Shown: piece after piece, positions 18,401 to 27,065 of the stretch
Numbering within the stretch: the first letter of the stretch is position 1
How the letters are laid out: each line of letters starts with the position of its first letter
NCBI RefSeq assembly: GCF_002355415.1
Contig: NZ_AP014936.1
Location: forward strand, 186,001 to 250,000
DNA length: 64,000 nt
Direction: 5' to 3'
From: Sulfurifustis variabilis
GTDB lineage: Bacteria; Pseudomonadota; Gammaproteobacteria; Acidiferrobacterales; Sulfurifustaceae
The notes under the pieces: generated by a model
The model's input: the letters and a program-made list of their open reading frames with translations, nothing else
The model's database searches: none
Told to the model about the DNA's origin: nothing
Made by a program: the position numbers and the translations under genes

Positions 18401-18439
18401 GGGAGACAAACCGGAGCCGGCGCCCCGGATTTGTCTCCC
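18401..18439 (-). promoter_or_regulatory. Long hairpin in the leader of the VPLPA protein gene
   Basis: GGGAGACAAA at 18401-18410 pairs with TTTGTCTCCC at 18430-18439, extended inward by CCGG/CCGG with a one-base bulge. It lies 29-67 nt before the ATG at 18372, so it could control translation or be a transcription-factor site. No riboswitch family is recognised. Confidence 0.5.
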
Positions 18440-18649
18440 GTCCGGACTCTTGCGTTCCGGAACTGCCTCTCGACTCCCTCCCCCAAAGATGGGTAACGCA
18501 TGATTCGGCAAAACACGCCGAGCGGCAAGGGAACGGCGACCGATGGCATGTCGGGGCTTTTTACATGTCCGGGTGCCACCTCATGCAAGTGCATAATTCG
18601 CCGACGGTTTCTGCGTCGTGACGGAGCGACGGATGCACCCCCGGAAGCA

Positions 18650-18800
18650 CCAACCCTCGTCGACGGCCGCGGTCCGGTCCGCGGTGAGCTGCACTCCGTT
18701 GACCCGCCGATAGAGCGGTAGCCGGACGAAGCCTTCGAGCCGGGTCGCGTTCCCGACCGCGTGGCCCGGGCCCGGGCTCAGCCAGACAAACGTCCCGTGT
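18650..18800 (-). pseudogene. Possible remnant of an outer-membrane barrel protein C-terminus
   Basis: On the minus strand about 49 codons read G-T-F-V-W-L-S-P-G-P-G-H-A-V, then G-F-V-R-L-P-L-Y-R-R-V-N-G-V-Q-L-T-A-D. That resembles the last strands of predicted barrel proteins, which often end in a 'FVQLPLYQRVNGVQLTAD' style block. There is no start, no signal peptide, and the frame continues into unrelated codons, so at most this is a decayed fragment. The surrounding 18440-18822 shows no other gene. Confidence 0.35.
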
Positions 18801-18822
18801 CGTCGGGCTGGCCTCGTCGCGC

Positions 18823-19479
18823 CTAAACGAGCAGCAGCAGCCGGCGCAATCCCAGCGCGATCAGCAGGGCGCCCGCGCCGCGCCGCAGCCAGGCCGCGAG
18901 CCGCGGGCGGCCGACGAGGAGCTTGCGCCCGCTCAGTCCCACGAGCGGCACGACGAAGACGAGCGGCGTCACCGCCGCGCCGACGCCGAACCACGCGCCG
19001 TACGCCGCGCCGGCAAGCATCTCGCCCGAGAGCGCGCAGGCGGCGAGCAGGGCCGCGAGCGGCGCGCACGGCGCAAGGCTCAACGCGAAGCCGAGGGCGA
19101 AAGGGGGCAGGCGGTCGCCGCGTTTCGCGGGGCCGCAGGGCGCGTGTGCCGTGGTCGGGCGTAGCAGCCAGAGGCCGGCGAGGGCCGCGGCCACGCCGAT
19201 CGCGATCTGGCCGGCGTGCGCCTCGAGGGCCGCGGCGAGCCAGCCGCCGAGGGCGCCGGCGATTCCGCCGAGCACCGTGTAGGCGCTCACCCGCCCGAGC
19301 AGGAAGACGGTCGTGTCGACGAACGCCGCGCGCGCCGAAAGCCCGCGTCCCAGCACCCAGCTCCCGAGAAACGGCAGGCAGGTGATGGTGCACGCGGTGA
19401 GCCCCATCGACAGGCCGAGGAGCCACACCCCGAACCAGTCGAGCTGCGTCGGCAGGTTGCCGATCAGCGCCTCAGGCAT
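18823..19479 (-). CDS. SafE/CcdA-like membrane protein
   Basis: 218 aa with about six membrane segments and the TauE/SafE-DsbD transmembrane look. The first half has T-A-C-T-I-T-C-L-P-F, the second S-L-A-P-C-A-P-L, resembling the paired membrane cysteines of CcdA/DsbD-type thiol or metal carriers. Last gene of the tonB operon, overlapping the ferredoxin gene by 8 nt. In other bacteria such proteins sit beside copper delivery and cytochrome oxidase assembly genes, so a metal or thiol transport role is inferred. Confidence 0.75.
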   Translation of the reverse strand: MPEALIGNLPTQLDWFGVWLLGLSMGLTACTITCLPFLGSWVLGRGLSARAAFVDTTVFLLGRVSAYTVLGGIAGALGGWLAAALEAHAGQIAIGVAAALAGLWLLRPTTAHAPCGPAKRGDRLPPFALGFALSLAPCAPLAALLAACALSGEMLAGAAYGAWFGVGAAVTPLVFVVPLVGLSGRKLLVGRPRLAAWLRRGAGALLIALGLRRLLLLV

Positions 19480-20530
19480 TCTTTTTTTCTCCCTTCGCCG
19501 CGACGATCGGGATGCCCTTCAGCCGGCCGTCGGGCGCGTCGACCTTGATGCGTCGCTTGTAGTACGCGCGCGAAGACCGGAACAGCGCGAACGGACCGAA
19601 CCTGAGCTGGAGCACGTCGTCGTCCGGGCAGAACTCCACGCACCGCCCGCAGAGCGTGCAGTCGTCGTGAAACGCCTTGGGGCCGTGCTCGCGCGCGATC
19701 TCGGGGATGTCCATCGGGCAGGCCTTCGTGCAGATCCCGCACTGCTCGCAGCGGTCGTGCCGCCGCTTCACGAGGCGCAACGGCGCGAGCCGGCGGAAGA
19801 CCGCGTGCAGCGCGAGCATCGGGCAGATGCGGCAGAAGGGCTGTCGGATCGCGAGCGCTCCGATCACGATGAAGCCGAAGAGCAGGTTCGCCGTCGCGCT
19901 CAGTCCCATCTCGACCCACCCGCCGGTGCGCAGCGCCACCTGCTCGGGATCGGCGGTGAGCAGCGTGGTCGCGAGGCGCGAGGGGCAGACGTCGCAGTAC
20001 GGATTGCCGAGCGAGTGCGGCGCGACGCCGAGACCGGCGAGCAGCGGGAAGACGAGCACGAGCGCGAGCAGGACGATCCACTTCGCCGGCCGCACGCGCT
20101 TGAGCTCATTGCCCTCGAGCCGGCGCGTCGTGAGGCGCAGCCGCCGGCCGAGCTTGCCGATGAGCTCCTGCACGGTGCCGAGCGGGCACACCCAGCCGCA
20201 GAACGCCTTGTTGAGCACCAGAAAGAAGGCGAGGAAGGTGAGCAGCGTGAAGAGCAGCGGCATGACCATCTCGAACGTGATCTGCTGCGCGCGCACGATC
20301 GACTCGCCGATGCGGTGGTGCATCTGGTGCTGCAGCGGGATCAGCACGCAGTAGGCGCCGTTGCTCTGGTCGTAGGCGCACGAGAGCGCCGGGAGCGCGT
20401 TCGAGACCTTGTCGGCCATGTAGTGCCCGACGACCGCCGAGCCGTAGACCGTGAACCAGAGCATCGCGAGCTGCACGAGGAGGCGCAGCCGCGACAGGGT
20501 CGGGACGAGTCGCTTGAGCGTGGTCATCAT
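19472..20530 (-). CDS. NapH/CcoG-like membrane polyferredoxin
   Basis: 352 aa with about five or six membrane helices. C-G-W-V-C-P-L-G-T-V after helix 3 is the NapH/NosR/MauN-type motif; C-D-V-C-P and C-R-I-C-P occur later. The C-terminal cytoplasmic part holds two [4Fe-4S] motifs, C-E-Q-C-G-I-C-T-K-A-C-P and C-T-L-C-G-R-C-V-E-F-C-P. Relatives pass electrons across the membrane, and CcoG reduces Cu(II). Here it would feed reductant to the metal-uptake operon it sits in. Three nt separate it from the upstream gene. Confidence 0.85.
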   Translation of the reverse strand: MMTTLKRLVPTLSRLRLLVQLAMLWFTVYGSAVVGHYMADKVSNALPALSCAYDQSNGAYCVLIPLQHQMHHRIGESIVRAQQITFEMVMPLLFTLLTFLAFFLVLNKAFCGWVCPLGTVQELIGKLGRRLRLTTRRLEGNELKRVRPAKWIVLLALVLVFPLLAGLGVAPHSLGNPYCDVCPSRLATTLLTADPEQVALRTGGWVEMGLSATANLLFGFIVIGALAIRQPFCRICPMLALHAVFRRLAPLRLVKRRHDRCEQCGICTKACPMDIPEIAREHGPKAFHDDCTLCGRCVEFCPDDDVLQLRFGPFALFRSSRAYYKRRIKVDAPDGRLKGIPIVAAKGEKKNA

Positions 20531-20533
20531 GCC

Positions 20534-21397
20534 TCAGCTCCTCTTGCGCGCGTGGCGCACGATCGGGGCGGCGAGCAGGCCGCCGAGCAGGGCAAAACCG
20601 ATGCCGGCGCCGAGATGCTTGCCGTCGTAGGCGTGCGGGGCGTAGGTGTAGTTGAAGGCGGTGAGGTAACGGCGCCCGTCGACGCGGTGATCGACCGAAA
20701 CCACGAACGCGGCGCGCGGGCGCCCGTGGTGCGCGTGCCCGGCGGCCGCGGGCGCCGTCCGCGTCATGTCGCGCGGAAATCGCACCCGCGCGACGCCCGC
20801 CTCGTCGGTGCGAAACGCGTCCATCGTTCCGTGCTCGCTCCGAAGAGCGACGACCGCGCCCGCGAGCGGCTGGCCGCGAAAGCGCACGACAAACGGCCAC
20901 TCCTCGCCCTCGCGGTACTGCGCGTGCTCGCGCGGCAGCCGCTGCGGGATGAGCTCGAGCTCGCCCTTGGGCCTCGCCAGCAGCGCCCTGGGCGCCGGCC
21001 CGGGGTTGCTGAAGTAGTGCACCGTCGACGCCGTGAGCACCTCGTCCCCGCTCTCCGTCCGGGCCGACGCCCAGTAATAGTTGCCGTTTCCGCGCGGGGC
21101 GCGGAACTCGACGCCGTTGGCGCGCACCGCGACGTGCTCGGGGCGGCTGTCCTCGGCCGGCCCGAGGACCGAAATCGCCGCCGGCTCGAAATTCCGCGGA
21201 ACGAGGCGCAGCAGCTGCCGGTCGCCGCGCTCGCCTCGGGCGGGCACGAGGAGGGGGTCTTTCGTCCAGGCGATCGCGTCGACGCCGGCCGGGGGCGCGC
21301 CATGCGAGGCATGGTCATGATGCTCGTGACCCGGTTCCTGTTGCGCCAGGATCGCGCTCGGTGTGGCGAGTGACAGCAGTAAGAGGAGTGCTCGCAT
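20534..21397 (-). CDS. His-rich periplasmic protein with C-terminal anchor
   Basis: 287 aa. Signal peptide ending L-A-Q, then a histidine-rich start (H-E-H-H-D-H-A-S-H) suited to metal binding. Two beta-rich parts follow, similar in style to DUF4198 metal-uptake accessory proteins (Y-R-E-G-E-E-W-P-F-V-V-R-F-R-G and T-D-E-A-G-V-A-R-V-R-F-P). A single membrane helix near the end is followed by R-H-A-R-K-R-S. It lies between the TonB receptor (7 nt) and the polyferredoxin (3 nt), so it probably hands metal from the receptor inward (inference). Confidence 0.7.
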   Translation of the reverse strand: MRALLLLLSLATPSAILAQQEPGHEHHDHASHGAPPAGVDAIAWTKDPLLVPARGERGDRQLLRLVPRNFEPAAISVLGPAEDSRPEHVAVRANGVEFRAPRGNGNYYWASARTESGDEVLTASTVHYFSNPGPAPRALLARPKGELELIPQRLPREHAQYREGEEWPFVVRFRGQPLAGAVVALRSEHGTMDAFRTDEAGVARVRFPRDMTRTAPAAAGHAHHGRPRAAFVVSVDHRVDGRRYLTAFNYTYAPHAYDGKHLGAGIGFALLGGLLAAPIVRHARKRS

Positions 21398-21404
21398 GGC
21401 CGTC

Positions 21405-23528
21405 TCAGAAGTTGTAGCGGTACGTGAGGAGGTAGCTGCGCGGGCTCGCCGCGTAGTACGAGAGCTTGCCGCTCGTGTCCTTCTTCACCTCCATCGCGTA
21501 GTGCTCGTCGAACACGTTGTCGACGTTGAGCGCGACCACGTGGGCCCCCGTCTCGTAGCCGAGCAGCAGATTGGTCACCCAGTCGTAGCCCTCGTAGGTC
21601 TCGCTGTTCGCGTTGTCCACGTAGTACTCGCCCCAGGTGTTCGCCTCGATGCGCGCGCGAAAGCCGCTCGCGTGGCGCCAGGCGGTGAAGACGCTGTACT
21701 GGTGCTTGGGGATGTAGGGCAGGTAGTTCCCGCTGCGATCCACGTTCGTGGTCGCGAAGCCGACGCGCACGGGCTCGGTGAACTCCTCGTAGCGGTAGCG
21801 GCTGTAGGCGTAGGCGGCGCCGAGCTCGAAGCCGCGCGGCAGCCGCAGCGCCCCGCTCGCCTCGAGGCCCCGCTTGTCGGTCTCGCCGGCGTTGAGATAC
21901 ACCGACTGACCGTCCGGCTGGCGGACGGTGATGATCTCGTCCTTCACCGGGTTGAGGTAGGCCGAGACATCGTAGGCGTAGCGCTCGGCGCGCGCCTTCA
22001 CGCCGATCTCGTAGTTGCGCGAGCGCGCGGCGTCGAGCGCCGGGTTGCTCGTGATCTCAGACTCGGACGGCACCTGGCGCGCCTCGGCGACGACCGCGAA
22101 CAGGCTCGTCGTCTCGCTCAGCCGGTAACTGACGCCCAGCTTCGGCGCCGGCAGCGTGTAGTCCCTGCGGATCGTGCTTTCGCCGGCGCCCGCCGTGTAG
22201 GTGCCGCTCGCGTAGTTGAACTGCGTGATCTCGTTCTCCTCGATGCGAAACCGCGAGCGGTCGATCCGCATGCCCGCGTCGATAAGCCAGCGGTCGCTCA
22301 GGGTGATGGATTCCTGCACGAACACGCCGGTCAGGGTGTTGCGGCTGCTCGTCACGCTCGCGAGCGCGCCCTTTTCGTCGGAGAAGGTCGCGACGATGCG
22401 CCCGCCGGCGATCTGCACGTCGCGGTACTGGTACTTGCGCGAGTCGTCGGCGATGTCCTCGCGCACGGTGATGCCGGCGACGAGGGTCGCGGGGCGCCCG
22501 CCGAGCGCGTGGCGATAATGGCCTTCGAGATCGGTGCCGTAGGTCTGCACCCAGTCCTCGGTCTCGTTGATGAGACCCGTCACGGGGTGGTAGTGGGTCC
22601 ACTGCGTGTAATAGAAGCGGGGCTTCCAGGTGATCGCGCCGGCTTCCTTCTCGTACTTCGTGTTGAAAAACCAGATCTTCGAGTAGCGCCCGGAGTGCTT
22701 CCACGGGTCCTGCGTCGCGGTCTGCTCGCCGGTGCGCTCGAAGGTCGAGAACTGCGCCGCGCTCATCGAGCCGGGGAGCTGGAGGTCTGCCTCCGAGTAG
22801 CTCACCTCGGTCTCGAGCGTCGCATCGGCGCCGATGGCCGCGCCGTGCTTCACGCCGAGCTGGGTGGTGTCGAAGCGGTTCCAGACGCGCCAGTCGTTGT
22901 CCTGGATGCGGCGCGAGAATGTGAGGGCGAGCGCCTGGCTCTCCGCGAGCTTCGTGCTGGCGCGCAGGTGCAGGTTCTCGGCGCCGAAGTTGCCGGCGCC
23001 CACGCGCACGCTGTCGGGGCGCTCGTCGAACACCGATCTCGAAATGATGTGGATCGCCCCGCCGGCCGAGCCCGTGCTGTACAGGTTGCCCGGGCCCTTG
23101 GCGATCTCGATGCGCTCGATGTCCTGCGTGTCGATGAAGTCGAGGCGCGTGAACGAATCGGGATCGGTCATCGGCACGCCGTCGCGCAGCACCATGATCT
23201 CGTGGATGCCGTAGGGGGCCTTCAAGCCCGCGCCGCGCACGATCAGGCGCGCGTCGTAGCCGCCGTTCTTGCTGTCGACGAGCACGCCCGGCGTGCCCTG
23301 GAGCGCGTCCTTGACGTTCACCATCTTCGCGTCCTCGATCCGCTCGCTCGAGATGACCGAGATCGCCTGCGGGACGTCGCGCGTCGGACGCGCCTCGCGC
23401 GTCGCGGTGACGCTCAGCTCTTCGAGCGCGGGGGCCTCCTCGGCGGCGTGAAGCACGTTGGCCGGCCCGGCGAGCAGGGCGGCGACGGCGCAAGACAACA
23501 GGCGAATCGTGGGTATGGATGCGTGCAT
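21405..23528 (-). CDS. TonB-dependent outer-membrane receptor
   Basis: 707 aa. Signal peptide, TonB box-like L-E-E-L-S-V-T-A-T-R, plug domain (about residues 50-165) with I-R-G-A-G and G-V-P-M-T-D-P-D-S, then the 22-strand barrel ending in Y-L-L-T-Y-R-Y-N-F with terminal Phe. Plug blocks G-P-G-N-L-Y-S-T-G-S-A-G-G-A-I-H-I-I are typical. The neighbours (His-rich protein, polyferredoxin, own tonB) suggest a metal or metal-chelate substrate; copper is a reasonable guess, but the ligand cannot be read from the sequence. Confidence 0.93.
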   Translation of the reverse strand: MHASIPTIRLLSCAVAALLAGPANVLHAAEEAPALEELSVTATREARPTRDVPQAISVISSERIEDAKMVNVKDALQGTPGVLVDSKNGGYDARLIVRGAGLKAPYGIHEIMVLRDGVPMTDPDSFTRLDFIDTQDIERIEIAKGPGNLYSTGSAGGAIHIISRSVFDERPDSVRVGAGNFGAENLHLRASTKLAESQALALTFSRRIQDNDWRVWNRFDTTQLGVKHGAAIGADATLETEVSYSEADLQLPGSMSAAQFSTFERTGEQTATQDPWKHSGRYSKIWFFNTKYEKEAGAITWKPRFYYTQWTHYHPVTGLINETEDWVQTYGTDLEGHYRHALGGRPATLVAGITVREDIADDSRKYQYRDVQIAGGRIVATFSDEKGALASVTSSRNTLTGVFVQESITLSDRWLIDAGMRIDRSRFRIEENEITQFNYASGTYTAGAGESTIRRDYTLPAPKLGVSYRLSETTSLFAVVAEARQVPSESEITSNPALDAARSRNYEIGVKARAERYAYDVSAYLNPVKDEIITVRQPDGQSVYLNAGETDKRGLEASGALRLPRGFELGAAYAYSRYRYEEFTEPVRVGFATTNVDRSGNYLPYIPKHQYSVFTAWRHASGFRARIEANTWGEYYVDNANSETYEGYDWVTNLLLGYETGAHVVALNVDNVFDEHYAMEVKKDTSGKLSYYAASPRSYLLTYRYNF

Positions 23529-23556
23529 CGGCAGTGGTTCCGGATTGCAGGGAGGG

Positions 23557-24252
23557 TCAGGCGCGGTCTTCGAGCCGGAAGCGGATCGGCACGTCGACCC
23601 AGGAATCGATCGCGTTGCCCGCGCGGCTTGCGGGCAGGAAGCGCCAGCGCTTCACGGTGTCGAGCGCGGCGCGATCGAGGAGCGAGTGCCCGCTCGACTG
23701 CTTGAGGCGCACGTCGCGGCACGAGCCGTCGGCGCGCACGTGCGCGGTGAGCAGCACGCGGCCTTCGATCCCTTGCCGGCGTGCGGCAAGCGGGTACGGG
23801 GGTTTCGGGTTGTCGAGCCCCCGGACTTCGTAGCGTGCCTCGGCGATGGGTGCGGCCGGCGGCGCAGACGAGGTCGACGGGGTTTCGCTCGGGACGTGGG
23901 CCGGTTCCGGGACGGGCTCCGCGGAGGTCGGGGTCGTCTCTTCCTGTGCCGCCGGCTCGGTCGCCGGGGCGGGCTCGGGCGCCGCTTCCGCCGTTCGCAC
24001 CGACCGCGGCTCGGGCGGCGGGGCCGGCCTGGCGGTCGGCGGCTTTTTGGCATGCCGCGGGCGTGCGGCCGGTTGCGGCGCGACCTCGGGGAGCGGCGCG
24101 ATCGCGGCGAAGTGCACGTCCACGATCTGCGAGACGTGCCGGGCGAGTTGATCGGGAACCGGCGGGCGGAAGGCGAGGAAGAACGCGACGTGCGCGAGCA
24201 GCGAGAAGCCGAGGGCGGGTGGCAGGCGGCGGTCGGCGGCGAACGAGCGCAC
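23557..24252 (-). CDS. tonB: TonB energy-transducing protein
   Basis: 231 aa. One N-terminal membrane anchor (L-G-F-S-L-L-A-H-V-A-F-F-L-A-F), a long Pro/Glu/Ala-rich spacer (about residues 50-135), and the TonB C-terminal domain (about 140-231) with P-K-P-P-Y-P-L-A-A-R-R-Q-G-I-E-G-R-V-L-L and the W-R-F-L-P-A block. It couples the proton motive force to the receptor encoded 28 nt downstream, apparently as a dedicated partner. First gene of the five-gene operon, divergent from regB. Confidence 0.92.
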   Translation of the reverse strand: MRSFAADRRLPPALGFSLLAHVAFFLAFRPPVPDQLARHVSQIVDVHFAAIAPLPEVAPQPAARPRHAKKPPTARPAPPPEPRSVRTAEAAPEPAPATEPAAQEETTPTSAEPVPEPAHVPSETPSTSSAPPAAPIAEARYEVRGLDNPKPPYPLAARRQGIEGRVLLTAHVRADGSCRDVRLKQSSGHSLLDRAALDTVKRWRFLPASRAGNAIDSWVDVPIRFRLEDRA

Positions 24253-24327
24253 GGCGCGAGGCGTAAAGTTGACCTGCGCGCGATGCTAATCGGGAAAGCC
24301 GGGAGTCAGAATGCGGTCGAGTGTCGC

Positions 24328-24342
24328 GCGACAAGTTGTCGC
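24328..24342. promoter_or_regulatory. RegA/PrrA/ActR-type box GCGACAAGTTGTCGC
   Basis: A perfect palindrome of the form GCGAC-N5-GTCGC lies in the 252-nt divergent region, 76 nt from the tonB start and 163 nt from regB. RegA-family consensus is GCGNC-N5-GNCGC. A second overlapping perfect palindrome, TGTCGCGCGACA, is at 24322-24333. Because regB-regA is next door, self-regulation and control of the tonB operon are the natural reading. Confidence 0.6.
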
Positions 24343-24504
24343 ACCCCATCCCGTCTCGCTCTGCGTGCGATCCCGCGGCACATCGCTCGGGGCGGGCTTC
24401 GGCCACCCGCCCTTGCTCCCCCGGCATCGGGCCGCACCCCGGGCTCTTGTTTGCGGCCCTCCTGCCCGGGCATACAATCCGGGCAGGCCTACCGCGAGCG
24501 TTCC

Positions 24505-25767
24505 GTGTCCGTGCTCTCCTCCGCCGGCATCAATCTCAAGCGCCTGATCGGGCTGCGCGCGATCGTGCTCGCGGGGCTGGTGCTCGCCGTCTGGATCGCC
24601 CGCGCCCGGCTGCACCTGCCGCTTCCGCTCGAGCCGCTCGCCATGCTTCTCACGGTCGTGCTGGCCGTGCACTTCGCGAGCTGGGTGCGCCTGTACGTCG
24701 ACTCGCCGGTGACCGACCCCGAGCTGTTCGCGCACCTGGTGCTCGACGTGGTCGCGCTCACGGTGTTCCTCTATTACACCGGCGGCTCGACCAACCCGTT
24801 CACCGTGCTCTTTCTGCTGCCGCTCACGCTCACGGCCGCCGCGCTCCCGGGCCGCTACACCGCGGCGATGCTCGCGCTCACCGTCGGCACGTACTCGCTG
24901 CTGCTGGCCTGGTACCTGCCGCTGCCCGCCATGCACACCGCGCACGCCGACGTCGACGACTTCGGCCTGCACGTGCTCGGGATGTGGCTGGGCTTCCTCG
25001 TGAGCGCGACGCTCATCGCCTTCTTCGCCGTGAACATGGCGAACACGCTGCGCGAGCGCGACCGCCTGCGCGCCGAGATGCGCGAGCGCGAGCTCAAGCA
25101 CGAGCGCGTCGTCGCGCTCGGCGCGCTGGCCGCCGGCGCGGCGCACGAGCTCGGCACGCCGCTCTCCACCATGGCCGTTGTGGTCAACGACATCGCTCCC
25201 GACGCGCCGGTCGGGCGCGAGCGGCTGCAGACGCTGCGCGCGCAGATCGAACGGTGCCGTCAGATCCTCTCGACCCTGTCGGCCGCCGCCGGCCACACGC
25301 GCGCGGAGTCGGGCCGGCGCCTGGGGCTCGACGCCTATCTCGAGGAGCTGCTCGCGCGCTGGCGGGCGATGCGCCCGACGGCGGGGATCAACTATCAGGC
25401 GGACGGCACGCGACCGGCGCCGCAGATCGTCGCCGAGCAGACGCTGAGCCAGACGGTCCTGAGCATCCTCAACAACGCGGCCGACGCCTCGCCCGACGAG
25501 GTCGCCGTGCATGCGCGCTGGTCCGACGCGGAGCTCGTGCTGGAGGTCTGCGACCGCGGCCCCGGGCTTTCCGCGGCGGCACGAGGGCGCGCCGGCAAGG
25601 AGCCGTTCACGACCAAGGCCGAAGGCGAAGGGCTGGGGCTCGGCCTCTTTCTCGCGCACACCACGATCGAGCGCCTCGGCGGGCGCGTGGTGCTCTACAA
25701 CCGCGAAGGGGGCGGCGCATGCTGCCGGCTGTCGCTGCCGCTCGCGCCGCTCAGGATCGCGGCATGA
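24505..25767 (+). CDS. regB: Redox sensor histidine kinase RegB/PrrB
   Basis: 420 aa from GTG 24505 (a second GTG 6 nt on is possible). Six membrane helices in residues 15-180 include the quinone-linked signature G-G-S-T-N-P-F (93-99). The H-box is A-A-G-A-A-H-E-L-G-T-P-L with His214; Cys251 lies 37 residues after it, near the redox-active cysteine known in Rhodobacter RegB. The ATPase part has N-N-A-A-D-A, D-R-G-P-G-L and G-L-G-L-G-L-F. RegB senses the quinone pool and phosphorylates RegA. The stop overlaps the regA start (ATGA). Confidence 0.92.
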   Translation: MSVLSSAGINLKRLIGLRAIVLAGLVLAVWIARARLHLPLPLEPLAMLLTVVLAVHFASWVRLYVDSPVTDPELFAHLVLDVVALTVFLYYTGGSTNPFTVLFLLPLTLTAAALPGRYTAAMLALTVGTYSLLLAWYLPLPAMHTAHADVDDFGLHVLGMWLGFLVSATLIAFFAVNMANTLRERDRLRAEMRERELKHERVVALGALAAGAAHELGTPLSTMAVVVNDIAPDAPVGRERLQTLRAQIERCRQILSTLSAAAGHTRAESGRRLGLDAYLEELLARWRAMRPTAGINYQADGTRPAPQIVAEQTLSQTVLSILNNAADASPDEVAVHARWSDAELVLEVCDRGPGLSAAARGRAGKEPFTTKAEGEGLGLGLFLAHTTIERLGGRVVLYNREGGGACCRLSLPLAPLRIAA

Positions 25768-26315
25768 GCACGCCGCTCGCCGACGACCGGCCGACGCTGC
25801 TCCTCGTCGACGACGACGAGACGTTCTGCCGGGTGCTCGCCGGCGCCCTGGAGTCGCGGGGGTTCGCGGTGCGCACCGCCCACGACGTGCCGCAAGGGCT
25901 CGCGGCCGCCGAGTCCGAGCCGCCCGAGTACGCGGTCATCGACCTCAAGATGCCGGGCCCGAGCGGGCTCGAGCTCGTGGCGCGCCTGCACGCGCTCGAT
26001 CCGCACACCCGCATCGTCGTGCTCACCGGCTACGCGAGCATCGCGACCGCGGTCGAGGCGATCAAGCTCGGAGCGGTGCAGTACCTGGCGAAGCCGGCCG
26101 ACGCCGATCAGGTGGTGGCGGCGTTCGACAGGCTCGAGGGAGACGCGCGGGCGCCGGTCGAAGCGCGCCCGCTCTCGGTCGCGCGCCTGGAATGGGAGCA
26201 CATCCAGAAGATCCTGCTCGAATGCGAGGGAAACATCTCGGAAACCGCGCGCCGGCTCGGGATGCACCGGCGCACGCTGCAGCGCAAGCTCGCGAAGCGG
26301 CCGGTGAAGCGCTGA
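25764..26315 (+). CDS. regA: Redox response regulator RegA/PrrA/ActR
   Basis: 183 aa. Receiver domain (about residues 10-125) with acidic pocket V-D-D-D, phosphoacceptor Asp60 in V-I-D-L-K-M-P, and Lys in L-A-K-P. A proline-containing linker leads to a Fis-type helix-turn-helix near the end, I-S-E-T-A-R-R-L-G-M-H-R-R-T-L-Q-R-K-L, which is nearly invariant in the RegA family. Cotranscribed with regB through ATGA. In other proteobacteria RegA controls cytochrome oxidases, carbon and nitrogen fixation and denitrification. Confidence 0.93.
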   Translation: MSTPLADDRPTLLLVDDDETFCRVLAGALESRGFAVRTAHDVPQGLAAAESEPPEYAVIDLKMPGPSGLELVARLHALDPHTRIVVLTGYASIATAVEAIKLGAVQYLAKPADADQVVAAFDRLEGDARAPVEARPLSVARLEWEHIQKILLECEGNISETARRLGMHRRTLQRKLAKRPVKR

Positions 26316-26320
26316 CGCGA

Positions 26321-26396
26321 GCGATAAGTGATGAGTGCTGAGTCAATGAGCGCGCGAAGCGCGCACTTCAACTTGTCACTTATCGCTTAGCACTTA
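26321..26396. repeat. Palindromic intergenic repeat, copy A
   Basis: Imperfect inverted repeat with arms based on GATAAGTG / CACTTATC and a central hairpin GCGCGCG-AA-GCGCGC (about 26350-26364). It sits between the convergent regA and hflD and runs into the hflD stop. The centre ATGAGCGCGCGAAGCGCGC is shared with copy D at 59443, though the arms differ. Confidence 0.65.
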
Positions 26397-27065
26397 TCAC
26401 TGCCGTTCTGCGCTTTTCAGCAGCCGCTCCGCTTCCTGCGCGATCGCGCGGCGCTGGAGCACGAGCTGCCAGCGGTTGCCGCCGAGCTGGCGCCACAGCA
26501 CCGCGGAGCGGATGCCGGCGAAGAGTCCCGCCCGCACGCGCGCGGCGATCTCCGGGTTGGAGAGGTGGCCGTGCTCCCCGCTCACCATGATCCGCGGGTT
26601 GAGCGTGCTCAGCGTCTGCGTGTAGAGCTCGGCCAGCAGGTCGACGAGGCGCGGGTGCACGGTGTCTGCGTCGTCCTCTTCCTCCTCGTCCTCGCTCTCC
26701 CCGTGAAAGAGGCTCATCTGCGTCTCCGCCGCGCGGACGCCGGCGCGTATCGCCTCCGCGACCTCGGGCCGGCGCCGCAGCGCCGCCTCGAGCTGGAGCA
26801 TGGAGATCACGTACTTGGCGAGCTCGAGGTCGCTCGGCTCGGCGCTGCCGGAAAGCTTGTCCCGCAGCAGCTTGAGGCCGAGGGCGACACCGCCCACGCC
26901 GCCGTACACCTCGGCCGCGTTCTCGGCGTCGATCATGAGCACCGAGCGCACGCTGGCCGCGAAAGGCCGCGTTTCCGTCCGGCCGTCCCGCGCGAGCTTC
27001 TGCACCAGTCGCGCCGCCTGAAACATCCCCGCGAGCGCGAGTACCTTGTCCTGCGCGTTGCTCAC
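26397..27065 (-). CDS. hflD: High frequency lysogenization protein HflD homologue
   Basis: 222 aa. N-terminal D-K-V-L-A-L-A-G-M-F-Q-A-A-R-L-V and later L-G-G-N-R-W-Q-L-V-L-Q-R-R match HflD, a peripheral membrane protein of gammaproteobacteria usually next to mnmA (not here) that affects lambda CII stability. An acidic insert E-D-E-E-E-E-D-D-A-D (about residue 125-134) is unusual. The start is a GTG; no ATG fits the conserved N-terminus. Its presence supports gammaproteobacterial origin. Confidence 0.9.
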   Translation of the reverse strand: MSNAQDKVLALAGMFQAARLVQKLARDGRTETRPFAASVRSVLMIDAENAAEVYGGVGGVALGLKLLRDKLSGSAEPSDLELAKYVISMLQLEAALRRRPEVAEAIRAGVRAAETQMSLFHGESEDEEEEDDADTVHPRLVDLLAELYTQTLSTLNPRIMVSGEHGHLSNPEIAARVRAGLFAGIRSAVLWRQLGGNRWQLVLQRRAIAQEAERLLKSAERQ

